Positions 1 through 6,084 of a stretch of 8,867 nt of DNA are shown here, piece by piece. Each line of letters starts with the position of its first letter. Position 1 is the first letter of the stretch. A program made the position numbers and the translations under genes. The stretch lies in the NCBI GenBank assembly GCA_035280345.1, contig DATEGA010000256.1:1-8867 (forward strand), given 5' to 3'. Source of the DNA: DASSJF01 sp035280345 (GTDB lineage: Bacteria > Sysuimicrobiota > Sysuimicrobiia > Sysuimicrobiales > Segetimicrobiaceae). The notes beneath the pieces are model-generated. The model ran no database searches and was not told the origin of the DNA. It saw nothing but the letters and a program-made list of their open reading frames with translations.

Positions 1-1362
1 GATTGTCATCGACGCCGCCACTCAGGCACCGGCCGCCCTGCGAGGGCCGGTAAGGCCGGCGAGATCACGTCAGCCCCGATCCCCGGCATGCTCGCCGGTC
101 TCGAGATGGCCGCGGCGGCCGGGGCGTCCCGGCCGTGGACGGACCTGGTCGGCCCGGCGATCGCGCTCGCGGAGGAGGGGTTCGCGGTTCCGCTGGGCCT
201 CGCCGCCGCGTGGGCGAACGCTCGCGACCGGTTGGCGCGGCATCCGCGCACGGCGCGAACGTACCTAAAGCCCGGCGGCCTCCCGTACGGAGCCGGGGAT
301 CGGTTTCGCCAGCCCGCGCTCGCCGCCGTGCTGCGCCGTGTCGCGGCGGGCGGAGCGCGCGCTTTCTACGAGGGCGAAGTCGCCGGCGACATCGGGGCCC
401 AGATGGCCGACGAAGGCGGATCGGTCCGCGCGGAGGACCTCGCGGGGTATGCCGCGCGGCGGGGTGAGTTCGTCGAAGGCCGGTTTGGTCCGTACGCGTT
501 CACGGTCCCGGGTAGACAGGCGTGGGGTCACAGCCTTGCGGAGATGTTGCAGGTCGCAGACCGGTTCGAATTTTCCGCGAGGGAGTGCACGCCGGCGGAG
601 GCCGAGGTCCTGGCGGTGATCCTGCTCGTCGCGTTCGACGACCGGCCGGAGCGGCTCGGCTCGCTCGATCCGAAGACGAAGGGGCTGCCGCACGACACGC
701 TCGCGGACCCCGGATTTGCCGCCGACCGCGCGACGCATGTCGAGCGGCTGGTGCGCGGCCGAGCATCGGCGCGGGATGCCGAAGTCGCCCGGCTGGTGGC
801 CGCTACCGCGCACGCGCCGCAGGGCGATACCACACATCTGTCCGTCATCGACCGGGACGGCACCGCCGTTGCGCTGACCTGTTCGCTCGGACCGCACTTC
901 GGCAGTACCGTCGCGTCCGCGCAGCACGGCTTCCTCTATGCGCACAGCTACCGGATGATCGCGCGGCCGGCTCCGGGCGCCCGCGACGTGACGGAGATGT
1001 GTCCCACAATCTTCACCCGCAACGGCCGGTCGGTGCTCTCGACCGGAGGGGCCGGCAGCGAGCGTATTCCGTGCGCGGTCATGCTGACGGCGCTGAACTT
1101 TCTCGCGCGCCGTTGGTCCGCGCCGATGGCGGTCGCCGCACCCCGGTTCGCCTGGACCGACGCGCGGCTCCGCGTCCATTGTGATCTGAGCGGTCCGGTC
1201 CGCGATCACCTCGCCTCGCGCGGCCTTCCGCTCCAGTTGATCGGACGCGGGTACGCCACTCACGCCGGCGTTGTGCATCTGGTCGCCGCGGGTATCGACG
1301 CGCGCTACGAGGCGGTCGCCGACCCCGCCTACGACGGCATCGGCGCGGCGGTCCAGACCTAG
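1..1362 (+). CDS. Gamma-glutamyltransferase family protein (Ntn hydrolase), 5' truncated by window edge
   Basis: The protein resembles gamma-glutamyltranspeptidase (PF01019), a family of self-cleaving Ntn hydrolases that transfer or hydrolyse gamma-glutamyl groups, usually outside the cytoplasm. The frame is open to the left edge; the first ATG is at 88, giving 424 residues. Counting from that ATG, the large-subunit part shows YEGEVAGDI followed by EDLAGYAARRGEF. The autocleavage/nucleophile site TTHLSVIDRDG starts at Thr248. The small subunit continues with CPTIF and GGAGSERI and ends in PAYDGIGAA. An in-frame PG just before the ATG (82-87) matches the family PGxxAGLE block, so the ATG is internal to the family domain and the true start lies outside the window. 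Several residues that bind glutamate in E. coli Ggt are replaced (see findings), so the substrate is uncertain. The catalytic fold assignment is firm; true GGT activity is doubtful. Confidence 0.85.
   Translation, partial: DCHRRRHSGTGRPARAGKAGEITSAPIPGMLAGLEMAAAAGASRPWTDLVGPAIALAEEGFAVPLGLAAAWANARDRLARHPRTARTYLKPGGLPYGAGDRFRQPALAAVLRRVAAGGARAFYEGEVAGDIGAQMADEGGSVRAEDLAGYAARRGEFVEGRFGPYAFTVPGRQAWGHSLAEMLQVADRFEFSARECTPAEAEVLAVILLVAFDDRPERLGSLDPKTKGLPHDTLADPGFAADRATHVERLVRGRASARDAEVARLVAATAHAPQGDTTHLSVIDRDGTAVALTCSLGPHFGSTVASAQHGFLYAHSYRMIARPAPGARDVTEMCPTIFTRNGRSVLSTGGAGSERIPCAVMLTALNFLARRWSAPMAVAAPRFAWTDARLRVHCDLSGPVRDHLASRGLPLQLIGRGYATHAGVVHLVAAGIDARYEAVADPAYDGIGAAVQT
41..58 (+). other. Probable -1 frameshift (one base missing) in the GGT-family gene
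   Basis: Frame 2 at bases 2-40 reads IVIDAATQAPAAL, which resembles the GGT-family segment VIDGRExAPAAA. The family block GEITSAPIPGMLAGLE then continues in frame 1 from about base 58. The two frames join if one base is missing between about 41 and 58. Frame 1 upstream of this point reads as Arg/His/Gly-rich sequence unlike the family. This could be a sequencing or assembly error at the edge, or a genuine mutation. If genuine, the gene is disrupted and 1-1362 is a pseudogene remnant or restarts internally. Confidence 0.5.
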
Positions 1363-1444
1363 CCGCTTTCCACGGGATCGGTTGGCCGTCGCGAAACGAC
1401 CCGCCGGTAGGACCGTCGTCCGGCGACATGGCGCAGCGGCTAGG
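1358..1444. repeat. 10-bp inverted repeat spanning both convergent stop codons
   Basis: CCTAGCCGCT at 1358-1367 and its exact reverse complement AGCGGCTAGG at 1435-1444 face each other across a 67-base spacer. Each arm contains the TAG stop of one convergent gene: the GGT-family gene at 1360-1362 and the permease at 1440-1442 on the minus strand. The spacer has only weak inner hairpins, such as GTCG-CGAAA-CGAC. No T tract follows either arm, so this is not a standard intrinsic terminator. It may work as a shared bidirectional 3' end structure, or be chance in G+C-rich DNA. Confidence 0.4.
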
Positions 1445-2195
1445 CGCGGGGCTTCCAGGGAACCACGAGGCGCTCCACCGCGTCGATCGCTTCGGTCGAG
1501 AGGTAGCCGAGCAGGCCGATGACGATCAGGCCCGTGTAGAGCTTCTCCACGTCGAAGATCTGCCACGCATTCCAGATCATGAACCCGATGCCCGCGCGGC
1601 TCGAGACGATCTCCGCGATGACGACGAGGATGAGCGCGAGGCCGAAACCCAGCTTGATGCCGGCGAACAGCACGGGCAGCGCCCCGGGCAGCGCGATCGT
1701 ACGCAGAAAGGCCGGGCCCCGCGCGCCGTACGCCCGGCCGACGTCGAGGTAGATCCGCTCGATCGTCAGCACACCCGCGAGCGCGTTGATCAGCACCGGA
1801 AAGAACACGCCGATCGCGATGAACACCCACTTCGACAGTTCGCCGATCCCGAAGATCAGCATGATCAGCGGCAGGATCGCGCTCTTCGGGATCGGGTAGA
1901 CCGCCGACACGAGCGGCATGCCGGCGGCGCGGACCCACGGGATCAAGCCCATCAGGATCCCGAGCACGGCGCCGGGAATCGCCCCGAGCGCGAAGCCGAC
2001 CAGGATGCGCGCCACGCTGACGCGGAGGTTCGCCCACAGTTCGCCGGTCCGTACGGTCTGCCAGCCGTCGGCGAGAATCGACGACGGCGCGGGAAAGAAC
2101 CGGACGTCGATCGCGTGCAACCGCGCCGCCGCCTCCCACACCGCGAGGAACGCGAGTGGCGTCGCCAGCGAGAGCAGTCTAAGTGGCCGCGGCAT
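1440..2195 (-). CDS. ABC transporter permease, SsuC/TauC/NitT type
   Basis: This is an inner-membrane permease of the BPD_transp_1 family (PF00528) that would form the channel of an importer with the two genes upstream. From the ATG at 2195 it has 251 residues, normal for SsuC/TauC proteins. About six hydrophobic segments are visible, near residues 8-24, 62-84, 98-116, 121-143, 178-198 and 219-237. The cytoplasmic EAA-like loop that docks on the ATPase is at about 151-175: DVGRAYGARGPAF followed by RTIALPGALP. A longer reading from a GTG at 2240 would overlap the ATPase gene by 62 bases; the ATG at 2195 leaves a 17-base overlap and starts just before the first membrane helix, so I prefer it. 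Neither start has a strong Shine-Dalgarno sequence, which fits translational coupling to the ATPase gene. The substrate cannot be read from the permease. Confidence 0.9.
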   Translation of the reverse strand: MPRPLRLLSLATPLAFLAVWEAAARLHAIDVRFFPAPSSILADGWQTVRTGELWANLRVSVARILVGFALGAIPGAVLGILMGLIPWVRAAGMPLVSAVYPIPKSAILPLIMLIFGIGELSKWVFIAIGVFFPVLINALAGVLTIERIYLDVGRAYGARGPAFLRTIALPGALPVLFAGIKLGFGLALILVVIAEIVSSRAGIGFMIWNAWQIFDVEKLYTGLIVIGLLGYLSTEAIDAVERLVVPWKPRA

Positions 2196-2967
2196 CCGTG
2201 GTGTGCCCGTAGCCGAGCAGCGACCAGATCTCTGCGACACGCCGCCCGTACTCCGGGTCGGTGCGGAGCTCGATCACCCGCCGCGGCCGCGGAAACGGCA
2301 CCCGCAGCTCGCGCAGGATCCGCCCCGGCGCCGGCGTCATCACGAGCACGCGGTCTCCGAGCGTCAGCGCTTCGTCGATGCTGTGCGTGACGAAGACGAT
2401 CGTTTTCCCGCTCTCCTCGAAGAGCCGGAGGAGTTCGTCCTGCAGCGCGACCCGCGTCTGTTCGTCAAGCGCGCCGAATGGTTCGTCCATCAAGAGAATT
2501 TCCGGATCGGCCGCGAACGCGCGCGCCACGCTGACGCGCTGTTTCATGCCGCCGGACAGCTGGTGCGGGTAGGCCCGGGCGAAGCGCGTGAGGCCGACCT
2601 TCTCGATGTAGCGGTCCACGATCGGAGCCCAGTCGGCGGTGGAGCGCCGCTGCATGCGCAGACCGTAGGCGACGTTTGCGCGGACGGTCATCCACGGCAG
2701 CGCCGAGGGCTCCTGAAAGACCATCGCAGTCAGCGGCCGGCCGTGCTCGCGGCGGCCCACCTCGATCTCACCGGCGTCCGCGTCGTCGAGGCCGGCAAGG
2801 ATGCGCAGCAGGGTGGACTTCCCGCAGCCGCTCGGCCCGACGATCACGCACAGCTCCCCGTCGTGCACGTCGAGATCCAGCGCGCTGAGCGCGTCGACGC
2901 GCCCGAACCGCGCCGAGAAGGCCTTGCGGAGCCCGCGGACCCGGATTTTGACGGCTATGGCTGCCAC
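2179..2967 (-). CDS. ABC transporter ATP-binding protein, SsuB/TauB/NitT type
   Basis: This is the cytoplasmic ATPase of the NMT1-type importer, 262 residues, a usual length. All nucleotide-binding motifs are intact: Walker A GPSGCGKST at 44-52, Q-loop Gln85 in VFQEPSALPWMTV, signature LSGGMKQR at 137-144, Walker B ILLMDEP at 157-163, D-loop GALD at 165-168, and H-loop His195 in FVTHSIDEA. The QEPxLxPW pattern after the Q-loop and the C-terminal arrangement are typical of nitrate/sulfonate/taurine ATPases (PF00005). The start codon is GTG (2965-2967), inside the last 13 bases of the binding-protein gene; no ATG is available nearby. Its stop overlaps the permease start. The tight overlaps show one operon with balanced translation. 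Family is certain; substrate is not. Confidence 0.95.
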   Translation of the reverse strand: MAAIAVKIRVRGLRKAFSARFGRVDALSALDLDVHDGELCVIVGPSGCGKSTLLRILAGLDDADAGEIEVGRREHGRPLTAMVFQEPSALPWMTVRANVAYGLRMQRRSTADWAPIVDRYIEKVGLTRFARAYPHQLSGGMKQRVSVARAFAADPEILLMDEPFGALDEQTRVALQDELLRLFEESGKTIVFVTHSIDEALTLGDRVLVMTPAPGRILRELRVPFPRPRRVIELRTDPEYGRRVAEIWSLLGYGHTTDAAAT

Positions 2968-3995
2968 GCGCCGAGGATCCGGGTCGCGTACTCCGTGTAG
3001 GACGTGTCGAGGAATCTGGCCGGCGGGAGAAACTCCGAAGTCTGGTGCTCGTTGAGGAGCCAGCGCTGGTAGTCGAGCAGCGTCCGCGCCGTCGCGGTAC
3101 CGTTGGGGTTCAGGCCGGGCCAGATCATCTTGTCCCAGACCGCGCGGTCCTTGATCGGCGTGTGCGCGGCCATGATCGTGATGACATCGTCGCGGATCCG
3201 GCGGTTGCGCAGCGCGGCGTTATAGTAGCGCAGCCCCTTCACGTACGCGACCATCCAGCCCTTCGCCTGATCGGCGTGTGCGCGCGCCCACGCGGTGTTG
3301 AAGTAGATCACGGACGTCTGGAACTCCGGCAGCAGCTGGTCGAGCGGCATCACGATCTTGCCGATGCCGCGCTGCTCGGATGCGGTGGCAAACGGCTCGA
3401 CCATGATCGCAGCGTCGAGCCGACCGTTCGCCATCGCCGCGGGCTGGTCGGCGAGATCGATGTACTCGATCCGCACGTCGTTGGGCGTGAGGCCGCCCTT
3501 CTTCAGCACGAGGTAGTCTTCGAAGTTGAGGATCGAGCCGGGGCCCGGTACCGCCAGCGTACGCCCGCGTAGGTCGGCGAGCGTCTTGAACTGGCCGCCG
3601 TCGACGAGCATCTTCCGCACGACGAGCACGTTGAAGCCGAACCCCGTGCGGAACGACCCCTTGTCGGCGACGACCGCGATCGGCAGGCCCCGGGCGATCG
3701 CGTTGAACATCGTCGGGCTCACGGCGCCGCTCGCGACGTCGAGCTGCCCCGCTCCGAGGAGCGCCATCTGGTCGGCGCCGAGGCCGAAGCGCTCAAGCGA
3801 GACCTCGACGCTCTGCTCCTTGAAGTAGCCCTTATCGATCGCGATGAAGATTCCGGCGTCGCTGGAAATGCCGATGTAGCCGAGGCGGGCCGGCACTGCC
3901 GCGGCAGGGGCCGGCTGCGGACCGCCCCAAAGGAGCAGCGCCGCGGCGACCCCGCACAAGGCGGCCCGACCGGCGAAACGGTGTGGGATCCTCAC
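2955..3995 (-). CDS. NMT1/THI5-like periplasmic substrate-binding protein
   Basis: This is the extracytoplasmic binding protein of the importer, 346 residues, in the NMT1/SsuA superfamily (PF09084-like). A Sec signal peptide is visible: Arg-containing n-region, hydrophobic core AALCGVAAALLLWGG, and an Ala-rich cleavage region near residues 30-33 (APAAA). The Cys in the core lacks a proper lipobox, so the protein is probably soluble rather than lipid-anchored. The mature part opens with LGYIGISSDAGIFIAIDKGY, the classic pattern where a short-chain ligand sits near the first strand, followed by LLGAGQLDVASGA and later GRLDAAIMVEPFA. The start is GTG (3993-3995), supported by GAGGT five bases upstream. 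It is first in the operon and divergent from pyrB. Known family ligands include sulfonates, taurine, nitrate, thiamine precursors and aromatic acids; I cannot choose among them. Confidence 0.9.
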   Translation of the reverse strand: MRIPHRFAGRAALCGVAAALLLWGGPQPAPAAAVPARLGYIGISSDAGIFIAIDKGYFKEQSVEVSLERFGLGADQMALLGAGQLDVASGAVSPTMFNAIARGLPIAVVADKGSFRTGFGFNVLVVRKMLVDGGQFKTLADLRGRTLAVPGPGSILNFEDYLVLKKGGLTPNDVRIEYIDLADQPAAMANGRLDAAIMVEPFATASEQRGIGKIVMPLDQLLPEFQTSVIYFNTAWARAHADQAKGWMVAYVKGLRYYNAALRNRRIRDDVITIMAAHTPIKDRAVWDKMIWPGLNPNGTATARTLLDYQRWLLNEHQTSEFLPPARFLDTSYTEYATRILGAWQP

Positions 3996-4000
3996 AGCCT

Positions 4001-4005
4001 ACCTC
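4001..4005 (-). promoter_or_regulatory. Ribosome binding site of the binding-protein gene
   Basis: On the minus strand this reads GAGGT, five bases before the GTG at 3995. It decides the start in favour of this GTG, which is directly followed by a good signal peptide. Confidence 0.6.
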
Positions 4006-4080
4006 GCGATCCGACGTTTGCGGTACGAGTCCCGGCGGTGGATCTTCCCGTAGGTATGCGACGGGGCCGTCCGGTCCCTC

Positions 4081-4118
4081 CCGGGATGTCCCGGCCTGGG
4101 GGGCAGGGCGGTCCCGCC
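4081..4118. promoter_or_regulatory. Two small dyads in the divergent importer/pyrB intergenic region
   Basis: CCGGGA-TG-TCCCGG (4081-4094) and GGCGG-TC-CCGCC (4107-4118) are perfect short inverted repeats, about one and a half helical turns apart, in the non-coding gap between the two divergent units. They could be operator half-sites. The stretch is very G+C-rich, so chance is a real alternative. I see no convincing -35/-10 pair for either direction between 3996 and 4142. Confidence 0.25.
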
Positions 4119-4142
4119 GCGGACGCGAAATTGGAGCGCACA

Positions 4143-4175
4143 ATGCCGGCGCCGGATTCCCCGAGGTCGATGTGA
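4143..4175 (+). CDS. Possible 10-codon leader ORF upstream of pyrB
   Basis: ATG at 4143 opens MPAPDSPRSM and stops at TGA 4173-4175. GGAG at 4133-4136 lies six bases before the ATG, a better Shine-Dalgarno match than the one before the pyrB ATG at 4211. The stop overlaps a GTG at 4172-4174 (GTGA) that is in frame with pyrB, and the strong hairpin at 4180 begins only five bases after the stop. This is the geometry of a translated leader that couples to, or controls, the next gene. The peptide has no recognisable content, and a 10-codon ORF can arise by chance. Confidence 0.3.
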   Translation: MPAPDSPRSM

Positions 4176-4179
4176 CTGG

Positions 4180-4208
4180 CTCGCGCGCGCCCATCGGCGG
4201 CGCGCGAG
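4180..4208 (+). promoter_or_regulatory. Strong hairpin directly before the pyrB ATG
   Basis: CTCGCGCGC (4180-4188) pairs perfectly with GCGCGCGAG (4200-4208). GCC (4189-4191) pairs further with GGC (4196-4198) if G4199 is bulged out, leaving a four-base loop CATC. The result is about twelve nearly all-G:C pairs ending two bases before ATG 4211. In mRNA it would bury the region where a ribosome must bind to start at that ATG. There is no T run after it, so it is not an intrinsic terminator. If translation instead starts at GTG 4172, the hairpin lies in codons 3-13 of the gene. Confidence 0.5.
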
Positions 4209-4210
4209 AG

Positions 4211-5230
4211 ATGACGCGAACGGCGACTCTCCACCTGTGGACCGGGTGGCCCCACGTGCTGCGTGCGCAGCAGTTCGATCCCCCCGCGCTCGACTCCGTC
4301 TTCCGGGAAGCGAAGCTCGCCGAGGAAATCGTCAACAGCGGCGGCAGCAATCTGTTGAAGGGCAAGATCGTCCTCACGCTCTTCTACGAACCCAGCACGC
4401 GGACGCGGCTCTCGTTCGAGTTTGCGACCTACCACCTCGGCGGCCGGGTGCTGTCCTCGGAGGCGGCGCGCGAGTTCTCGTCCGCCGCCAAAGGCGAGTC
4501 GATCGAGGACACCATTCGCGTCGTCTGCCGGTATCGCCCGTCCGCGATCGTGATGCGGCACTACGAAGAGGGGGCGGCGGAGCGGGCGGCGGCGGTCGCG
4601 GTCGACCCGCAGAAAGGCCGGCCGGTTCCCGTATTCAACGCGGGCGACGGGCCGGGCCAGCATCCCACCCAGGCGCTGCTCGACGCCTATACGATCTGGC
4701 GGACGCGCGGAACGCTGGAGGGCGTCACGATCGCGGTGGCGGGCGATCTCCTCTACGGCCGAACCGCGCGGTCGCTCTGCTATCTACTGGCTAAGTACCC
4801 CGGCGTCTCGATCCGCATGATCGCGCCTCGGGCGGTCCAGATGAAGGAGGATCTGCTCGCGTACCTGCGCCGGCACAAGGTGCCGTTTACCGAGACTGAA
4901 GACCTTCTGTCGGGTGTGCGCGGCGCCGACGTCCTGTACGTGACGCGCATTCAGAAGGAGCGGTTCGGCGAAGGCAACACCGCGGCGTACGAGCGCATCC
5001 GGGACCAGTTTTCCGTGACCCCCGGCGTGCTGGCGGAGCTGCCGCCACACGCGATCGTGATGCACCCGCTGCCCCGCGTGGAAGGCGAGCACTCCGAGCT
5101 GCCGGTTTCAGTGGACGCCGACCCGCGGGTGGTGATCTTCGATCAGACCGAGGCCGGTATGTATGTTCGGATGGCGCTGCTGAAGCTGGCGTGCGCGGTC
5201 GACCGCCCGCGCGGCTGGTCCGGCCGCTAA
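4211..5230 (+). CDS. pyrB: Aspartate carbamoyltransferase catalytic subunit
   Basis: PyrB condenses carbamoyl phosphate with L-aspartate to N-carbamoyl-L-aspartate, the committed step of pyrimidine synthesis, in the cytoplasm. From ATG 4211 it has 339 residues, somewhat longer than E. coli PyrB (about 310). The carbamoyl-phosphate domain has STRTR at 62-66, SSAAKGE at 90-96 (Ser and Lys from the neighbouring subunit loop), MRH at 115-117 and HPTQALLD at 151-158. The aspartate domain has GDLLYGRTARSL at 178-189, TRIQKERF at 245-252 and HPLPRVEGE at 285-293. All the usual active-site residues appear present. An alternative GTG at 4172, with GAGG five bases upstream, would add 13 residues (352 total). 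The ATG puts a short, family-like N-terminus before WPHVLRAQQFD but has a weak ribosome site blocked by a hairpin. No pyrI, pyrC or car gene adjoins; ctaG follows after 22 bases. Confidence 0.95.
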   Translation: MTRTATLHLWTGWPHVLRAQQFDPPALDSVFREAKLAEEIVNSGGSNLLKGKIVLTLFYEPSTRTRLSFEFATYHLGGRVLSSEAAREFSSAAKGESIEDTIRVVCRYRPSAIVMRHYEEGAAERAAAVAVDPQKGRPVPVFNAGDGPGQHPTQALLDAYTIWRTRGTLEGVTIAVAGDLLYGRTARSLCYLLAKYPGVSIRMIAPRAVQMKEDLLAYLRRHKVPFTETEDLLSGVRGADVLYVTRIQKERFGEGNTAAYERIRDQFSVTPGVLAELPPHAIVMHPLPRVEGEHSELPVSVDADPRVVIFDQTEAGMYVRMALLKLACAVDRPRGWSGR

Positions 5231-5252
5231 CCTCGCCCCGCGCTCGGTCCGC

Positions 5253-6038
5253 ATGCCCGCCGCGACGCTCCGCTGGACCGACTGGTCCACGGATCCGTGG
5301 ATCATTCTCGCCCTCGCGGCCTCGTGCGCGGCCTATCTCGCGATGTCCCGGCGTTTTCCGCCGCGGGGCCGCCAGCCGGTGGCGTTCTGGGCGGGCATCG
5401 TCACGCTCGTCGCAGCGCTGCTCTCGCCGCTCGACACCGGCGCCGCCTACCTGTTCACGCTGCACATGCTGCAGCACATGCTGTTAATGCTCGTCGCGGC
5501 CGCGCTATTCGCGCTTTCCGCGCCACCCGGATTGATCGGCTGGGCGTACGGCCGTCCCGCCGTCCGGCGAGTGGTGCGCGCGGTATGGAGCCCGGTGCCG
5601 GCCTTCGTGCTGTTCAACGGCACGCTGCTGGCGTGGCACCTTCCCGCCGCCTACGACGCGACGCTGCGGATCGCGTGGGTCCACGCGGCGGAGCACGTGA
5701 GCTTCGTCGTCGCCGGCGTGATCTTCTGGGGCGTGATCGTCTCCCCCGCGCCCGCGCTTGTGCGCGCGCCGCTCGGCATGCGCTTCGCGCTCCTCATCGG
5801 CGCCGACATCGTCAACTTCATCCTCGGATTCGCGCTCACGTTCGCGGGGCACCCGTTCTACACCGCCTACACGGCCGTGCCGCGCCTGTGGGGTCTGTCC
5901 CCGCTCGATGATCTGCGCCTCGGCGGCGTCCTGATGTGGGTGATGGGACAGATGATGTACCTGATCCCGGTGCTGATTCTCTTGAACGTCATCTTGTGGA
6001 AGGACAGCGGGCGCGGCAGTGTGCGGCCCGCGGCCTGA
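5253..6038 (+). CDS. ctaG: CtaG-type cytochrome c oxidase (caa3) assembly factor
   Basis: This 261-residue polytopic membrane protein matches the Caa3_CtaG family (PF09678), the Bacillus-type CtaG needed for maturation of caa3-type oxidase. It is unrelated to the Cox11-type protein also called CtaG. Family landmarks in order are SPLDTGAAYLF near 58-68, HMLQHMLLML at 71-80 (His71, His75), LAWHLPAAYDATLR at 126-139 (His129), HAAEHVSF at 144-151 (His144, His148), GHPFYTAY at 199-206 (His200), and DDLRLGGVLMWVMGQ at 219-233. The paired histidines in membrane segments suggest metal handling; this is inference from the family. Around seven hydrophobic segments are visible. The ATG at 5253 has no clear Shine-Dalgarno sequence and lies 22 bases after pyrB, so it may be co-transcribed with it. 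No cox subunit genes are in the window. Confidence 0.88.
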   Translation: MPAATLRWTDWSTDPWIILALAASCAAYLAMSRRFPPRGRQPVAFWAGIVTLVAALLSPLDTGAAYLFTLHMLQHMLLMLVAAALFALSAPPGLIGWAYGRPAVRRVVRAVWSPVPAFVLFNGTLLAWHLPAAYDATLRIAWVHAAEHVSFVVAGVIFWGVIVSPAPALVRAPLGMRFALLIGADIVNFILGFALTFAGHPFYTAYTAVPRLWGLSPLDDLRLGGVLMWVMGQMMYLIPVLILLNVILWKDSGRGSVRPAA

Positions 6039-6039
6039 A

Positions 6040-6048
6040 TGCTAGAAT
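6040..6048 (+). promoter_or_regulatory. Candidate extended -10 promoter for the ThDP-enzyme operon
   Basis: TGCTAGAAT fits an extended -10 element (TGnTAnAAT), right after the ctaG stop. It would put a transcript start near 6055, about 30 bases before the GTG at 6085. No good -35 hexamer is seen 16-18 bases upstream, which extended -10 promoters can tolerate. It stands out as A+T-richer than its surroundings. Confidence 0.4.
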
Positions 6049-6071
6049 GAGGGCCATCGCAGCGAGGACGC

Positions 6072-6077
6072 GGAGGT
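6072..6077 (+). promoter_or_regulatory. Ribosome binding site deciding the ThDP-enzyme start
   Basis: GGAGGT lies seven bases before GTG 6085. An earlier in-frame GTG at 6076-6078 overlaps this motif and has no site of its own, so 6085 is the better start. Confidence 0.6.
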
Positions 6078-6084
6078 GCAGAGC

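Noticed and set aside
1363..1439. An intrinsic terminator between the convergent genes.
   Set aside because: Only four-base stems are present inside the spacer and there is no T tract on either strand. Only the long-range inverted repeat is worth keeping.
1428..1500. A tRNA-like string (GGCGCAGCGGCTAGGCGCGG) near the convergent junction.
   Set aside because: No anticodon arm or T arm can be folded, and the bases encode the C-terminus of the permease (VVPWKPRA) on the minus strand.
265..2139. A 624-codon open frame on the minus strand spanning the GGT-family gene and the permease.
   Set aside because: Its product is Arg-rich and has no family motifs. It overlaps two well-supported genes and crosses their convergent ends, so it is an antisense shadow.
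2195..2240. GTG 2240 as the permease start.
   Set aside because: It would overlap the ATPase gene by 62 bases and add a Ser/Arg-rich stretch (MSQRSGRCSATGTPR) that copies no permease N-terminus; ATG 2195 fits better.
1918..3000. A 360-codon plus-strand frame opposite the permease and ATPase genes.
   Set aside because: The opposite strand carries intact Walker A, signature and Walker B motifs; this frame has none and is Arg/His-rich.
4018..4046. A promoter with TTGCGG as -35 and GATCTT as -10 in the divergent region.
   Set aside because: Each hexamer matches consensus at only three positions; in a region this size that is expected by chance.
4146..4155. CCGGCGCCGG palindrome inside the possible leader ORF.
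   Set aside because: Ten-base G+C-only palindromes are common at this base composition, and it has no partner nearby.
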